Origin: Segatella copri
GTDB lineage: Bacteria; Bacteroidota; Bacteroidia; Bacteroidales; Bacteroidaceae
Direction: 5' to 3'
Assembly (NCBI RefSeq): GCF_026015625.1
Contig: NZ_JAPDVG010000001.1
Span: 2,966,501-3,030,500, forward strand
DNA: 64,000 bases
Shown: piece after piece, positions 15,344 to 23,614 of the stretch
How positions within the stretch are numbered: position 1 is the first letter of the stretch
How the letters are laid out: every line of letters starts with the position of its first letter
Position numbers and translations under genes: made by a program
The notes under the pieces: generated by a model
Seen by the model: the letters and a program-made list of their open reading frames with translations, nothing else
Told to the model about the DNA's origin: nothing
Database searches by the model: none

Positions 15344-16531
15344 ATGACTGAGATTACAAACAAGATTTATTACGTAGGTGTTAACGACCGCAACAAGCAT
15401 CGTTTTGAGGGCCTCTGGCCTTTGCCTAATGGAGTGAGCTACAACTCTTATATCATTGATGATGAGAAGGTAGCGCTGGTAGATACTGTAGAGGTAGATT
15501 TCTTCACCCAGTTCCTCGAGAATATCCACGAGGTGATTGGCGACCGAGAAATCGATTATCTTATCATCAACCACATGGAACCTGACCACAGCGGCTCCAT
15601 CGCCCTCATCAAGAAATATTACCCTAACATCAAGATTGTGGGCAACAAGAAGACGCTGGGAATGCTCGAAGGCTTCTATGGCGTAACAGATGACGTGGTA
15701 GAGGTGAAGAATGGCGAAACCCTTTCATTGGGCAACCGCGAGCTGAGCTTCGTTCTCATCCCTATGGTTCACTGGCCAGAGACCATGGTAACGCTCGATG
15801 CAAAGAACAAGGTGCTCTTCTCAGGTGATGCGTTCGGCTGCTTCGGTGCGCTGAACGGCGGAATCATCGATACGGAAATCAACTGCGAGACTTTCTGGCT
15901 GGAGATGGTTCGCTACTACTCAAACATTGTGGGTAAGTATGGAATCCCTGTTCAGAATGCCTTGAAGAAGTTGGCTGGCGTGGAGCTGGATTACATCTGC
16001 TCAACCCATGGTCCGGTTTGGCACGAGCATATTGAGAAGGTAATCGGCATGTATGATAAGATGTCGAAGTACGAGACGGAGCCGGGCCTCGTTATCTGCT
16101 ACGGAACCATGTACGGCAATACCGAGCGCATGGCTGAAATCATCGCCCGTGCGGCAAGCAAGGCTGGCGTGAAGAACATCGTAATGTACAACATCTCGAA
16201 GACTCACCACAGCTACATCCTGCGCGACATCTTCCGCTACAAGGGCCTTATCGTGGGTGCTCCAACCTACAATGCCGGTCTTTATCACGAGATGGAGGTT
16301 CTCCTCTCCGAGCTTGCCAATAAGGACATCAAGAACCACCTCCTCGGTTGGTATGGTTCTCATTGCTGGGCAAGCAAGGCAGTAGCAAAGATTCAGGAGT
16401 GGAACGAAACCAAGCTCCACTACGAGGCTGTAGGCGAGCCTGTAGATATGAAGCAGGCGATTACTCCAGAGGTAAAGGCGCAGTGCGAGGCTCTGGGTAA
16501 GGCTATGGCAGAGAAGCTGCTGGCAGAATAA
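15344..16531 (+). CDS. A-type flavodiiron protein (FprA family)
   Basis: A soluble flavodiiron protein that reduces O2 or NO and protects anaerobes. The N-terminal metallo-beta-lactamase-like half holds the diiron ligands in NHMEPDHSGS (H-x-E-x-D), the MVHWPETM histidine, FSGDAFG and STHGPVWH. The C-terminal flavodoxin half (about 250-395) begins with the FMN loop YGTMYGNTERMAE. The frame is open upstream to 15239, but MTEITNKIYYVG is the family start and is preceded by ATATAGAGATT. 395 residues is the typical length. It may be cotranscribed with the kinase. A GTTAAC-type hairpin element follows. Confidence 0.93.
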   Translation: MTEITNKIYYVGVNDRNKHRFEGLWPLPNGVSYNSYIIDDEKVALVDTVEVDFFTQFLENIHEVIGDREIDYLIINHMEPDHSGSIALIKKYYPNIKIVGNKKTLGMLEGFYGVTDDVVEVKNGETLSLGNRELSFVLIPMVHWPETMVTLDAKNKVLFSGDAFGCFGALNGGIIDTEINCETFWLEMVRYYSNIVGKYGIPVQNALKKLAGVELDYICSTHGPVWHEHIEKVIGMYDKMSKYETEPGLVICYGTMYGNTERMAEIIARAASKAGVKNIVMYNISKTHHSYILRDIFRYKGLIVGAPTYNAGLYHEMEVLLSELANKDIKNHLLGWYGSHCWASKAVAKIQEWNETKLHYEAVGEPVDMKQAITPEVKAQCEALGKAMAEKLLAE

Positions 16532-16556
16532 AAGATTTCTTGTTAGAGATTATTAT

Positions 16557-16624
16557 AAAAGAGCGGAATGGCAACTGGGGTTAACAGAGTTAACAGTTAA
16601 CAGTTGTTTTTCCGCTCTTTCTTT
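16557..16624. repeat. GTTAAC palindromic element E1 (terminator-like)
   Basis: Outer arms AAAGAGCGGAA / TTCCGCTCTTT enclose inner arms CAACTG / CAGTTG and a core with three GTTAAC hexamers. The right arm runs into TTTCTTTTG. It lies just after the flavodiiron gene and probably ends its transcript. Confidence 0.85.
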
Positions 16625-16652
16625 TGTTTTTTAAGGAACTAATCGAAAACTA

Positions 16653-16737
16653 TTCATTCTAAATGAAAGGTTTTAGGTAAAAGTGTTCATTCAAAATGAA
16701 AGATTTCTGAAAAATTATTCATTCAGAATGAAAGATT
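16653..16737. repeat. Three palindromic TTCATTC-NN-AATGAA sites, 32-33 bp apart
   Basis: TTCATTCTAAATGAAAG, TTCATTCAAAATGAAAG and TTCATTCAGAATGAAAG start at 16653, 16686 and 16718. Each is a near-palindrome with a variable two-base centre. The spacing is three helical turns, and the set sits 36 bases before the -7 element of the ATPase gene, so they may be operators. Confidence 0.75.
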
Positions 16738-16772
16738 TTTGTTTTTCTCTTGCTACTTTCAGATATTTTTCT

Positions 16773-16780
16773 TATTTTTG
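16773..16780 (+). promoter_or_regulatory. -7 promoter element of AAA ATPase 1
   Basis: TATTTTTG lies 26 bases before the ATG. Confidence 0.6.
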
Positions 16781-16806
16781 CCCACGAATCATAAAATAGT
16801 AAAGCA

Positions 16807-18057
16807 ATGAAAGAACTGTTGAAACAAATAATATTTGAGCAGCAGGACAACTGCAGGCATCTTATGCAGGATGCCATCCCTCGACACATAGAAGAGGAAT
16901 GGCTTACCACCTCGGAAATCCTTATCATAACTGGTGTAAGACGATGTGGAAAGTCGGTGTTGCTGCAGCAACTGCGTGATAAGTTGGAGGAGAAAGATTT
17001 CTTCTTCAATTTTGACGATGAGCGTCTCGTAAACTTTAAGCTTGAAGATTTTGCAACCTTGCAGGAATGCTTCTTTGAGCTTTTCGGTGAGCAACACACC
17101 TATTACTTTGATGAGATTCAAAACATTGCGGGTTGGGAAACCTTTGTCAGACGTCTTTACAATGAAGGCAATAAGGTGGTGGTGACAGGCTCCAATGCCC
17201 GGATGCTGAGCAAGGAGATGGGCACTCATCTCACAGGGCGTTATATCTCTGTGGAGGTTTATCCTTTCTCTTTTGCCGAATACCTGCAGCTGGAGCATAT
17301 TGAGCCTTCGCAGAAAGATTTCTATCTGATGGCGAGCCGTTCCAAACTGCTGGGTCATTTCCGTGATTTCTTGGAGAGGGGTGGTTTCCCGAAATATCTT
17401 CAGACGGGTTCCGTCAGTTACCTGTCCTCACTTTATGAGAGCATTATCTTCCGGGATGTGATGGCTCGCAATGGTCTTACAAACGACAAGGAAATTAAAG
17501 AACTTGCATTTTATCTTGCCAGCAATGCCACCCAGCGTGTTACCTATAACTCGCTGGGAAAGATAGTGGGCATTCGCCATCCCGAAACCATCAAGAACTA
17601 TCTGGAATATATTCAGCAAACCTACATGATATTCCAGTTGTTGAAGTATGCTCCATCGGTAAAGACCCAGATGTTGAGCCCGAAGAAGGTGTATTTTATA
17701 GATAATGCCATCATCAGCAGGATGGGTTTCAATGTCACGGATAACAATGGTGTAAAACTGGAGAATGCCGTTTTCATCGAATTGCTGCGAAGGGGTTACG
17801 ACTTGTTCTACCATGCCGACAAGAAAGAGTGCGACTTTGTGGTGAGAGAAGGTGTAAGGATTACCCAGGCTTACCAGGTTACGGTGAAGATGGATGATGA
17901 GAAGACTCGCAAGCGTGAGATAGAGGGCCTGCAAGAGGCGATGGAAATCTATGATTTATCAGAGGGTTACATCATTACGCTAAATGAGAAAGAGGAGCTT
18001 ACCGTGGATGGGAAGACGGTGCATATAATACCTGCTTGGGAATGGATGCTGAAGTAA
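16807..18057 (+). CDS. AAA family ATPase with DUF4143-type C-terminus (ATPase 1)
   Basis: A 416-residue ATPase of the AAA_14/DUF4143 type that is common and multicopy in Bacteroidetes. The Walker A loop is TGVRRCGKSVLLQQL (about 41-55), Walker B is YYFDEIQN (about 99-106) and sensor-like TGSNARML follows. The C-terminal domain carries a nuclease-like ECDFVVREG stretch (about 340). The biological role of this family is not established; many copies behave like accessory genes. A second intact paralogue is at 31690 and two fragments are at 23201 and 47768. Three palindromic sites lie in front of the promoter. Confidence 0.88.
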   Translation: MKELLKQIIFEQQDNCRHLMQDAIPRHIEEEWLTTSEILIITGVRRCGKSVLLQQLRDKLEEKDFFFNFDDERLVNFKLEDFATLQECFFELFGEQHTYYFDEIQNIAGWETFVRRLYNEGNKVVVTGSNARMLSKEMGTHLTGRYISVEVYPFSFAEYLQLEHIEPSQKDFYLMASRSKLLGHFRDFLERGGFPKYLQTGSVSYLSSLYESIIFRDVMARNGLTNDKEIKELAFYLASNATQRVTYNSLGKIVGIRHPETIKNYLEYIQQTYMIFQLLKYAPSVKTQMLSPKKVYFIDNAIISRMGFNVTDNNGVKLENAVFIELLRRGYDLFYHADKKECDFVVREGVRITQAYQVTVKMDDEKTRKREIEGLQEAMEIYDLSEGYIITLNEKEELTVDGKTVHIIPAWEWMLK

Positions 18058-18121
18058 ACCGTGTTTTTACTCCCCAAAATTGTGTCTGACACAAAAAAAC
18101 GTCATAAAATGATGTATTATG

Positions 18122-18176
18122 AAGTAAAGCTACCTTCTACCGAGAAGTCATTCGGCAGAAGGTAGCTTTACTTTTC
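18122..18176. terminator. Long bidirectional hairpin terminator
   Basis: A 17-bp perfect stem (AAGTAAAGCTACCTTCT with its complement) encloses an 18-base loop with its own CCGA/TCGG pairing. It lies between the convergent ATPase 1 and LOG genes, and T-rich sequence follows on plus. Confidence 0.85.
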
Positions 18177-18187
18177 TATAGAGGGTT

Positions 18188-18721
18188 CTATCCCTCGCAG
18201 AGCTTAGCCAGCTCTTCCAGGTTATCCGCCACTTCAATCACATCTCGCCAATCGCCACGAATCATGCTTTTCTCTGCCATGTCATCCAATAGGGCGATGG
18301 TGGAGTTCCAGAAGCCTTTCATGTTGTAGAGAATCACCATTTTGTGATGGTAGCCGATGGTGTGGGCGGCAGCGATGGTGAAGATTTCATCCAGGGTGCC
18401 GACGCCGCCAGGAAGGGCTACGAAGATGTCGCTCTGGGCAAGCATCAGGTCCTTGCGGTCGCTGAGATTATCACACGGAATCTCGATGTCGAGGTCAGGG
18501 AAGGTTCTGCCGCCTCGCTCTACAAGCGTAGGAACCACACCGATGGTTCTGCCGCCATTTGCCTTTACTGCCTTGCCAATGCAATCCATCAGACCAGAGT
18601 TGCAGCCGCCGAAAACCAGGTCGTGGCCGTTCTCTGCCATCCACTTTCCCATCTCTTCAGTCATCGTGAAGAAGTCGGGGTCGATATTCTTATTTGCTGA
18701 ACAAAAAACTGCTATTTTCAT
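18188..18721 (-). CDS. LOG-family (TIGR00730) nucleotide phosphoribohydrolase
   Basis: A 177-residue Rossmann-fold protein of the family that releases free base from nucleoside 5'-monophosphates (cytokinin-activating LOG in plants, PpnN-related in bacteria). The GGCNSGLMDCIG start of the fold (about 38-49) and the signature LPGGVGTLDEIF (about 103-114, PGGxGTxxE) are present. Length is typical. It has its own promoter (TACCTTTG at 18783-18776) and ends at a shared hairpin terminator. The physiological substrate is unknown. Confidence 0.92.
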   Translation of the reverse strand: MKIAVFCSANKNIDPDFFTMTEEMGKWMAENGHDLVFGGCNSGLMDCIGKAVKANGGRTIGVVPTLVERGGRTFPDLDIEIPCDNLSDRKDLMLAQSDIFVALPGGVGTLDEIFTIAAAHTIGYHHKMVILYNMKGFWNSTIALLDDMAEKSMIRGDWRDVIEVADNLEELAKLCEG

Positions 18722-18775
18722 ATTGCTTTATCTTCTATTTGATGATGTTTTATCTGTTGTTATGAATGTTTTAGG

Positions 18776-18783
18776 CAAAGGTA
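18776..18783 (-). promoter_or_regulatory. -7 promoter element of the LOG gene
   Basis: The minus strand reads TACCTTTG, 55 bases before the ATG. Confidence 0.6.
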
Positions 18784-18828
18784 CGCAAAAATATCGAGAT
18801 TATTGGGCTCTTTTTGCGGATAATTTCT

Positions 18829-18836
18829 TAATTTTG
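18829..18836 (+). promoter_or_regulatory. -7 promoter element of the esterase gene
   Basis: TAATTTTG lies 60 bases before the esterase ATG, divergent from the LOG promoter. Confidence 0.5.
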
Positions 18837-18895
18837 CAAACAATAACTAATCTTATAAACAGGAAGAAAGATTTCTAACAAAACAAGACAAGAGA

Positions 18896-20125
18896 ATGAA
18901 AAGGATTATCACATATAGTATCATCGCATTGTTGCAGGTGTCGGAGGCGCTTGCTCAGACCTCTGTGTCGCTTGCAAAAACCTCTCCGAAGCCGAAGCTT
19001 CAGAAGCGGGAGAAGTATGAATGGCAGGGAGAGATTCCTACCTATGTAGAAACGCTGAAGAAGGAACTGACCTATCCGATGGCTTGGGGCAACAGTCCTA
19101 TCAGGAACTTCAAGAAGTGGAAGAAGGCGGCAAGGGCGAAGGTTCTCGAATGCATGATGACGCCTCCGAAAGCGGCTGCGGCTTGGGATATGGAAGTGCT
19201 TGGTGAGGAACAGAGAGACGGGTATAAGGCGCAGAAAATCGCCTTTAATATCAACGCCTATTCCCGTATTACGGCTTATCTCCTGATTCCGGATGGCAAG
19301 GGACCATTCCCAACAGTCAATGCGCTTCATGATCATGGTGCCCATCTCTTTATCGGAAAGGAGAAGATGATTCGCCCTTTCTTTACTCCGGAAGAAAAAG
19401 ATTCCCCTACGAAGCAGGCGCTCTGTCAGGAGATTCTGGATGATGCGGATGCGTGGGTAAGGCAACTTTACGATAATCAGTACGTGGGCGATTATCTGGC
19501 GAAGCATGGCTACGTAGTCTTTTCGGCAGATGCTCCGATGTGGGGAGAACGAGGCCGCAAGGAGGGCGTGGATAGAAACAAATACGACCTGATAGCCGGC
19601 AACATGATGATGCTGGGTAGAGACCTCTCTGCCTTCATGACTTACGATGATATTTCCAGTACCGAGTTCCTGGCTTCGCTGCCGATGGTGGATGCGAAGC
19701 GTATTGGATGCGTTGGGTGTTCGATGGGAGCCTATCGTTCGTGGATGCTCTCTGCTTTATCGGATAGGATCAAGGCGGGTGCTTCCATCTGCTGGATGAT
19801 TACTACGGACGCTCAGCTTACTCGGAGATTCGGAAGAAAGGAGAATGGCGGTTTTGCGAATTGCATCCCGGGGTTGAGGCAATATCTCGATTATCCCCAC
19901 ATTGCCTCCCTCGCCTGTCCGAAGCCGATGCTCTTCATCAATGGCACAAAAGATAAGCTCTTTCCCGTACCTGGTGTAAAAGATGCTTTCGCCGAAATGC
20001 ACAAGGTTTGGAAGAGTCAGGGAGCAGATAATCTGCTGGATACGGAACTTTGGGAAATCCCTCATTCCTGCGGATTGAAGGCGCAGGAGAAAATGCTGGA
20101 GTTTCTGGATAAGAATTTGAAATAA
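18896..20125 (+). CDS. Secreted alpha/beta-hydrolase (acetylxylan esterase / dienelactone hydrolase type)
   Basis: A 409-residue exported hydrolase. A signal peptide ends at about residue 21 (MKRIITYSIIALLQVSEALA). The oxyanion/HDH region ALHDHGAHLF (about 142-151) and the nucleophile elbow VGCSMGAYRSWM (Ser in G-C-S-M-G, about 274) mark the fold; the late His is in the IPHSCGLKAQ stretch, and an Asp precedes it in NGTKDKLF. This type often removes acyl groups from plant polysaccharides, but the substrate is not shown here. A GTTAAC palindromic element follows as a probable convergent terminator with the next gene. Confidence 0.85.
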   Translation: MKRIITYSIIALLQVSEALAQTSVSLAKTSPKPKLQKREKYEWQGEIPTYVETLKKELTYPMAWGNSPIRNFKKWKKAARAKVLECMMTPPKAAAAWDMEVLGEEQRDGYKAQKIAFNINAYSRITAYLLIPDGKGPFPTVNALHDHGAHLFIGKEKMIRPFFTPEEKDSPTKQALCQEILDDADAWVRQLYDNQYVGDYLAKHGYVVFSADAPMWGERGRKEGVDRNKYDLIAGNMMMLGRDLSAFMTYDDISSTEFLASLPMVDAKRIGCVGCSMGAYRSWMLSALSDRIKAGASICWMITTDAQLTRRFGRKENGGFANCIPGLRQYLDYPHIASLACPKPMLFINGTKDKLFPVPGVKDAFAEMHKVWKSQGADNLLDTELWEIPHSCGLKAQEKMLEFLDKNLK

Positions 20126-20134
20126 GAAATAAAT

Positions 20135-20198
20135 AAAGAGCGGAAGAACAGCTGGGGTTAACAGAGTTAACAGTTAACAGCTGATTTTCCGCTCTTTC
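20135..20198. repeat. GTTAAC palindromic element E2 (terminator-like)
   Basis: AAAGAGCGGAA / TTCCGCTCTTT outer arms, CAGCTG / CAGCTG inner arms, three GTTAAC hexamers. It is almost identical to the copy at 23463 and sits between convergent genes. Confidence 0.85.
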
Positions 20199-20205
20199 TT
20201 CTTTT

Positions 20206-22572
20206 TTATTTGATTGCAACCTTTATAATCTTTGATTCTTTAAGATTGCTAACTCTTATAATGTAGATGCCTGGTAATAGTTTCTTGACAGAATGCCAAT
20301 TTTCATCAGCCACAATTTTTCCAGTCTCAACATTATCCCCATTTATGTTGTTGATTCTATATGAGCAGTTTGAGTTGGCTTTGTCTGCAACAGAAACCAT
20401 GATTCCTTTTTGACTATTGAAGTAAATTTGCATTTCTTCAGTATTTTGTTCTGCGTGATTAATCCCTGTCGTGTTCGGTACAGAGAACTCAAAAGTGTCA
20501 CCATATATGGTTTCTTTGCTAGTGGTTGCAAATGTTCGGTATGAATAAGTTGCCCCAGAAATGAGTCCCTTTATTTCTGCTTGCATATATTGCCCTGTAG
20601 ATTCAAGGACAGTCTTGTTTGGGCTTTTTGATGTCCAATATTCAAACCCTTGTTTGGTAATTTTGTCGGAACCACCGATTACGTATCCTGTCAACTTTAT
20701 ACTTTGCTCATTTTGTTCATAGGTAGAAGTAAAAACATCAGGCTTGAAATAAGCGTAAGCGTCTGATGTTCCGAATGCTAACCAATCACCGTAAGTATAG
20801 TCTCCCTTTGCATCTTTGTAGTATGGACGATATTTATAGTATGTGTTTGCACTCAGATTGTTTAGCGTACCAGATAACTTGCCATTGATTACTGGGCATT
20901 CAGAATAGGTGGAAGGAACCAAATCTGGTGCATCATATTTTCGCCATTCAAACCCAATGTTATGTGTAGCATCGCAATTTGTGTTAGCACTTATTCGTGC
21001 GGTTGTATTTGAAACCATGTCCGTTGGTAGATTTTCAAATGTAACACTTGGAGCAAAGAATTCGTATGCATCACTTCTGTAACGTTGCCCTTTAGCATCA
21101 ACTATGAAATAAGCATAGTACGTCTTGCCTGGTACTAAATCTACAAATTTATGTGTTAGTTTATTTGTCCATTTTGTTGTTCCCCAAGCTGTCTTCATAT
21201 CCGAGATTTCCCATCCGCAGCTATCAATATACTGTTCTCCAACATTAAATGTTCCTTTGACAGTGCAACTTGTTGGGGTTATAATAGTTTTCTTACTTAT
21301 TATATATGATCCCGCGGAATTAGTTCCACATATAGTATAGCCAGACATTATGGTATCCCCCTCATAGATGGCATATCCATAGTATTTGCCAAAACTTCCC
21401 CATGGTAAGTCGTTAAACCAAAAGGTACGCCCTTCTTGGTAATTGTAGTTAACTGAAGTGGAAGGGATTCCTTTGGCTATAATTTTATTGTTGGAGATGA
21501 TACCTACTTCTGAAGCCCCTTCGTCAGCGATAACTTCGAATTTGAGAGAGGTATATCCAGTCTCTCGAAGATTAAGATCAACATAAGGGTTGGTTGCAGG
21601 ATAAGTATATACGTTTTGTTTTTCTATATCTCCTTCCTTATAAGTAATTACGACTTCCCTTTCTTTGAAATAGACTCCCTTTAATACCCAAAGGTCGCCT
21701 TCCCAACCTTTCCCTTTAGAAATTAATGTTTTGCCATTGCAGGTTACACTTATAAGTTTTAAAGGTTCGGTATTGGCTTCACTTTTTAAGGTGTCAATAT
21801 ATAGGTAAAGAAATGAACGTTTGTTTTCTGCTTTTGAAACAACAAACCCCGTTTTGCGTCCCTCAAAAATCTTTTCGTTGTTTGTTTTACAGTAAACAGT
21901 ACCGTTTATGTCTTTATATTTTTTGTTGTTGCTATTAATAAAGACATTTTCGAGTAAGTTGGCTCCTTTGAAAGACAAACTATCAATATCTTCAATGTCC
22001 TCACTTATGTAAATGGTACGTAAATCACTTCCAGAGAAGGCGTAGTTGCCGATTTTCTTCACACTTTTTGGCCAGTAAAGTCGTTTGGCGTATAGTTCAT
22101 GATTGTTGTAGTAGGGACAGAATGCGTATCTTAAATCATTACAATAAGTATGATGGTAATAACAGTCGTATCCATTAGGCTTGGGGTAACCTTTATGTTC
22201 GTGTTTGTTTGATATAGAATCTTTCTCCGAGGTGTAGAAATAAGTGTAGTCATATTCTTTTGAGGATTGTTTCTGGTAAGTTTCATAATAGTATTTTTCC
22301 CCCTCTACTAAATAAATATCTGACAAATCAAGAATCTCTAATTTGGTTAGATTTTTTATGACATCAAGATCCTCACTATTAAAAGGACCTGAAACTTTCA
22401 GCTCCGTAATCGAAGCATAGTCTTCTTTTGGAATAAATTGTCTCAAAGTACCACCTTCTGTTAAGGTTACATCTAACAACTTGGCATAGCAAACATTAGT
22501 AAACAACAACATGAGTAATGTAGCAATCAGTTTGAATGATTGATGCCGAATGGAATGTAAATTCGTCTTCAT
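20206..22572 (-). CDS. Secreted surface protein with leucine-rich start, fibronectin-like middle and T9SS-like C-terminus
   Basis: A 788-residue protein with a signal peptide (MKTNLHSIRHQ...VCYA, cut near residue 30). Residues about 55-110 and 170-215 look like BspA-type leucine-rich repeat segments (ITELKVSG, KLEILDLSD, YAFSGSDLRTIYISE). The middle and later parts repeat a beta-sandwich pattern with PGKTYYAYF, ANTYYKYRPYY and SGATYSYRTFA, the fibronectin-III-like edge found in many Bacteroidales surface proteins. The last ~70 residues end LLPGIYIIRVSNLKESKIIKVAIK-like, a type A sorting domain for type IX secretion. It is AT-richer than its neighbours. A structured RNA leader lies upstream on the same strand. 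Confidence 0.8.
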   Translation of the reverse strand: MKTNLHSIRHQSFKLIATLLMLLFTNVCYAKLLDVTLTEGGTLRQFIPKEDYASITELKVSGPFNSEDLDVIKNLTKLEILDLSDIYLVEGEKYYYETYQKQSSKEYDYTYFYTSEKDSISNKHEHKGYPKPNGYDCYYHHTYCNDLRYAFCPYYNNHELYAKRLYWPKSVKKIGNYAFSGSDLRTIYISEDIEDIDSLSFKGANLLENVFINSNNKKYKDINGTVYCKTNNEKIFEGRKTGFVVSKAENKRSFLYLYIDTLKSEANTEPLKLISVTCNGKTLISKGKGWEGDLWVLKGVYFKEREVVITYKEGDIEKQNVYTYPATNPYVDLNLRETGYTSLKFEVIADEGASEVGIISNNKIIAKGIPSTSVNYNYQEGRTFWFNDLPWGSFGKYYGYAIYEGDTIMSGYTICGTNSAGSYIISKKTIITPTSCTVKGTFNVGEQYIDSCGWEISDMKTAWGTTKWTNKLTHKFVDLVPGKTYYAYFIVDAKGQRYRSDAYEFFAPSVTFENLPTDMVSNTTARISANTNCDATHNIGFEWRKYDAPDLVPSTYSECPVINGKLSGTLNNLSANTYYKYRPYYKDAKGDYTYGDWLAFGTSDAYAYFKPDVFTSTYEQNEQSIKLTGYVIGGSDKITKQGFEYWTSKSPNKTVLESTGQYMQAEIKGLISGATYSYRTFATTSKETIYGDTFEFSVPNTTGINHAEQNTEEMQIYFNSQKGIMVSVADKANSNCSYRINNINGDNVETGKIVADENWHSVKKLLPGIYIIRVSNLKESKIIKVAIK

Positions 22573-22621
22573 GTTCAGAAATAAATGCCTAGCTCCTCCT
22601 AATCGGCTATAAATTAATATG

Positions 22622-22870
22622 CAAAAAGCGTGAGGGGCTGTATATTACCTATCCTCTTATCAGGCTTCTCGCATTGCCTACAGAAAGGATAAGCAACAGC
22701 CACCCACGCTAATACGAGTATATAGTTATCCCAAGGGATAGTATATATACATAGCCTGGGCGTTGTTGCTACTCTTCCTTTTCTGTATTCAAACTTTGCG
22801 AGAATTTGATAAGAAGGTCAAGTTTCAATAACGCTCTTCGTTCTAATATGTCTGACGCACATTCGTTTGT
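22622..22870 (-). ncRNA. Structured RNA leader, copy A
   Basis: Transcription should start near 22870 from the minus promoter TACTTTTG. The 3' hairpin pairs 22625-22641 with 22692-22710 (AGCGTGGGTGGCTGT with ACAGCCCCTCACGCT), followed by TTTTTGC, like an intrinsic terminator. The 5' arm of that hairpin can instead pair with 22753-22770 (AGCAACA...GCCCAGGCT) round an AU-rich inner stem, an alternative hairpin. The terminator loop has GGCAATGCGAGAAGCC, also in copy B. The surface-protein gene begins about 50 bases further on and has no other promoter. Confidence 0.75.
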
Positions 22871-22876
22871 CAAGTG

Positions 22877-22884
22877 CAAAAGTA
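22877..22884 (-). promoter_or_regulatory. -7 promoter element of RNA leader A
   Basis: The minus strand reads TACTTTTG, in front of the structured leader and the surface-protein gene. Confidence 0.6.
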
Positions 22885-23005
22885 CGAAAACTTTTTGATT
22901 TTCACGAATGTTTCCTAAAAAACTTTTGATTTTTACGAAATTTATGTTGTCTAAGCGTATAGTCGAATATTCACATTAGTGCTGATGGTTGAGTTTTATG
23001 TTAAG

Positions 23006-23051
23006 AGTTTACTACGCTAACCCCCTTAAAATGTTGTTAGCGTAGTAAACT
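23006..23051. repeat. Perfect 16-bp inverted repeat, copy 1
   Basis: AGTTTACTACGCTAAC and its exact complement are separated by 14 bases and followed by TTTTGCG. A near-copy lies at 23545-23591; the two flank the truncated ATPase gene. Confidence 0.85.
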
Positions 23052-23150
23052 TTTGCGTTTCTAATCTGTCTTATATCTTAACTTTTTGCCTTTAAATTCC
23101 CCAAAAGTATGTTTTTTTTGAGATTTGGGGATTTTGACGACAAAATATTG

Positions 23151-23158
23151 TATCTTTG
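23151..23158 (+). promoter_or_regulatory. -7 promoter element of the truncated ATPase
   Basis: TATCTTTG lies 43 bases before the ATG. The promoter is intact although the gene is not. Confidence 0.55.
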
Positions 23159-23200
23159 CACAGTTTATTTAACACACATTAATTTAACGGCTGTTACATT

Positions 23201-23398
23201 ATGAAGTTTTATGATCGGAAAAAGGAGATAGAGATACTGCGCAGGAACTGGGAAAAATCGGCTGAGCATTCCCTTTTCACTGTGATGATAGGCAGAAGGC
23301 GTATCGGAAAGACGCTTCTCTTGCTCAAGACAGAGCAAGAGCAGAAGTGTTTTGCTTGTGTTTTTATTCCCTTACTCCCGATTATGCAGCTTGGTTAA
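23201..23398 (+). pseudogene. Truncated AAA-type ATPase (N-terminal fragment)
   Basis: 65 residues that look like the start of an archaeal-type/AAA ATPase: MKFYDRKKEIEILRRNW, then the Walker A loop MIGRRRIGKTLLLLK. The sequence then loses homology-like character after EQEQKC and stops; a full member would continue for 300 or more residues. The +2 frame gives a short continuation (YSLTPDYAAWLIKRRDFF) that may be the far C-terminus after an internal deletion; this is a guess. The fragment keeps its promoter, sits between two copies of a 16-bp inverted repeat and is followed by GTTAAC element E3. Confidence 0.7.
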
Positions 23399-23462
23399 TC
23401 AAGCGCAGGGATTTTTTTAATTAGTAATTTTGAAATAACTAACTGAGAAAATACTAAAATAA

Positions 23463-23527
23463 AAAGAGCGGAAGAACAGCTTGGGGTTAACAGAGTTAAC
23501 AGTTAACAGCTGATTTTCCGCTCTTTC
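23463..23527. repeat. GTTAAC palindromic element E3
   Basis: Nearly identical to E2 (20135-20198), with AAAGAGCGGAAGAACAGC on the left and GCTGATTTTCCGCTCTTT on the right. It follows the truncated ATPase. Confidence 0.85.
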
Positions 23528-23544
23528 TTCTATAAATATGTAAA

Positions 23545-23591
23545 AGTCTACTACGCTAACGGCTTTAAAAATGGGGTTAGCGTAGTGAACT
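23545..23591. repeat. 16-bp inverted repeat, copy 2
   Basis: AGTCTACTACGCTAAC and GTTAGCGTAGTGAACT, 15 bases apart; differences from copy 1 are single transitions. It lies just past the stop of the minus-strand DUF3843 gene and could terminate it. Confidence 0.8.
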
Positions 23592-23614
23592 TTTTGAGTG
23601 TGCTGAATGCATCT

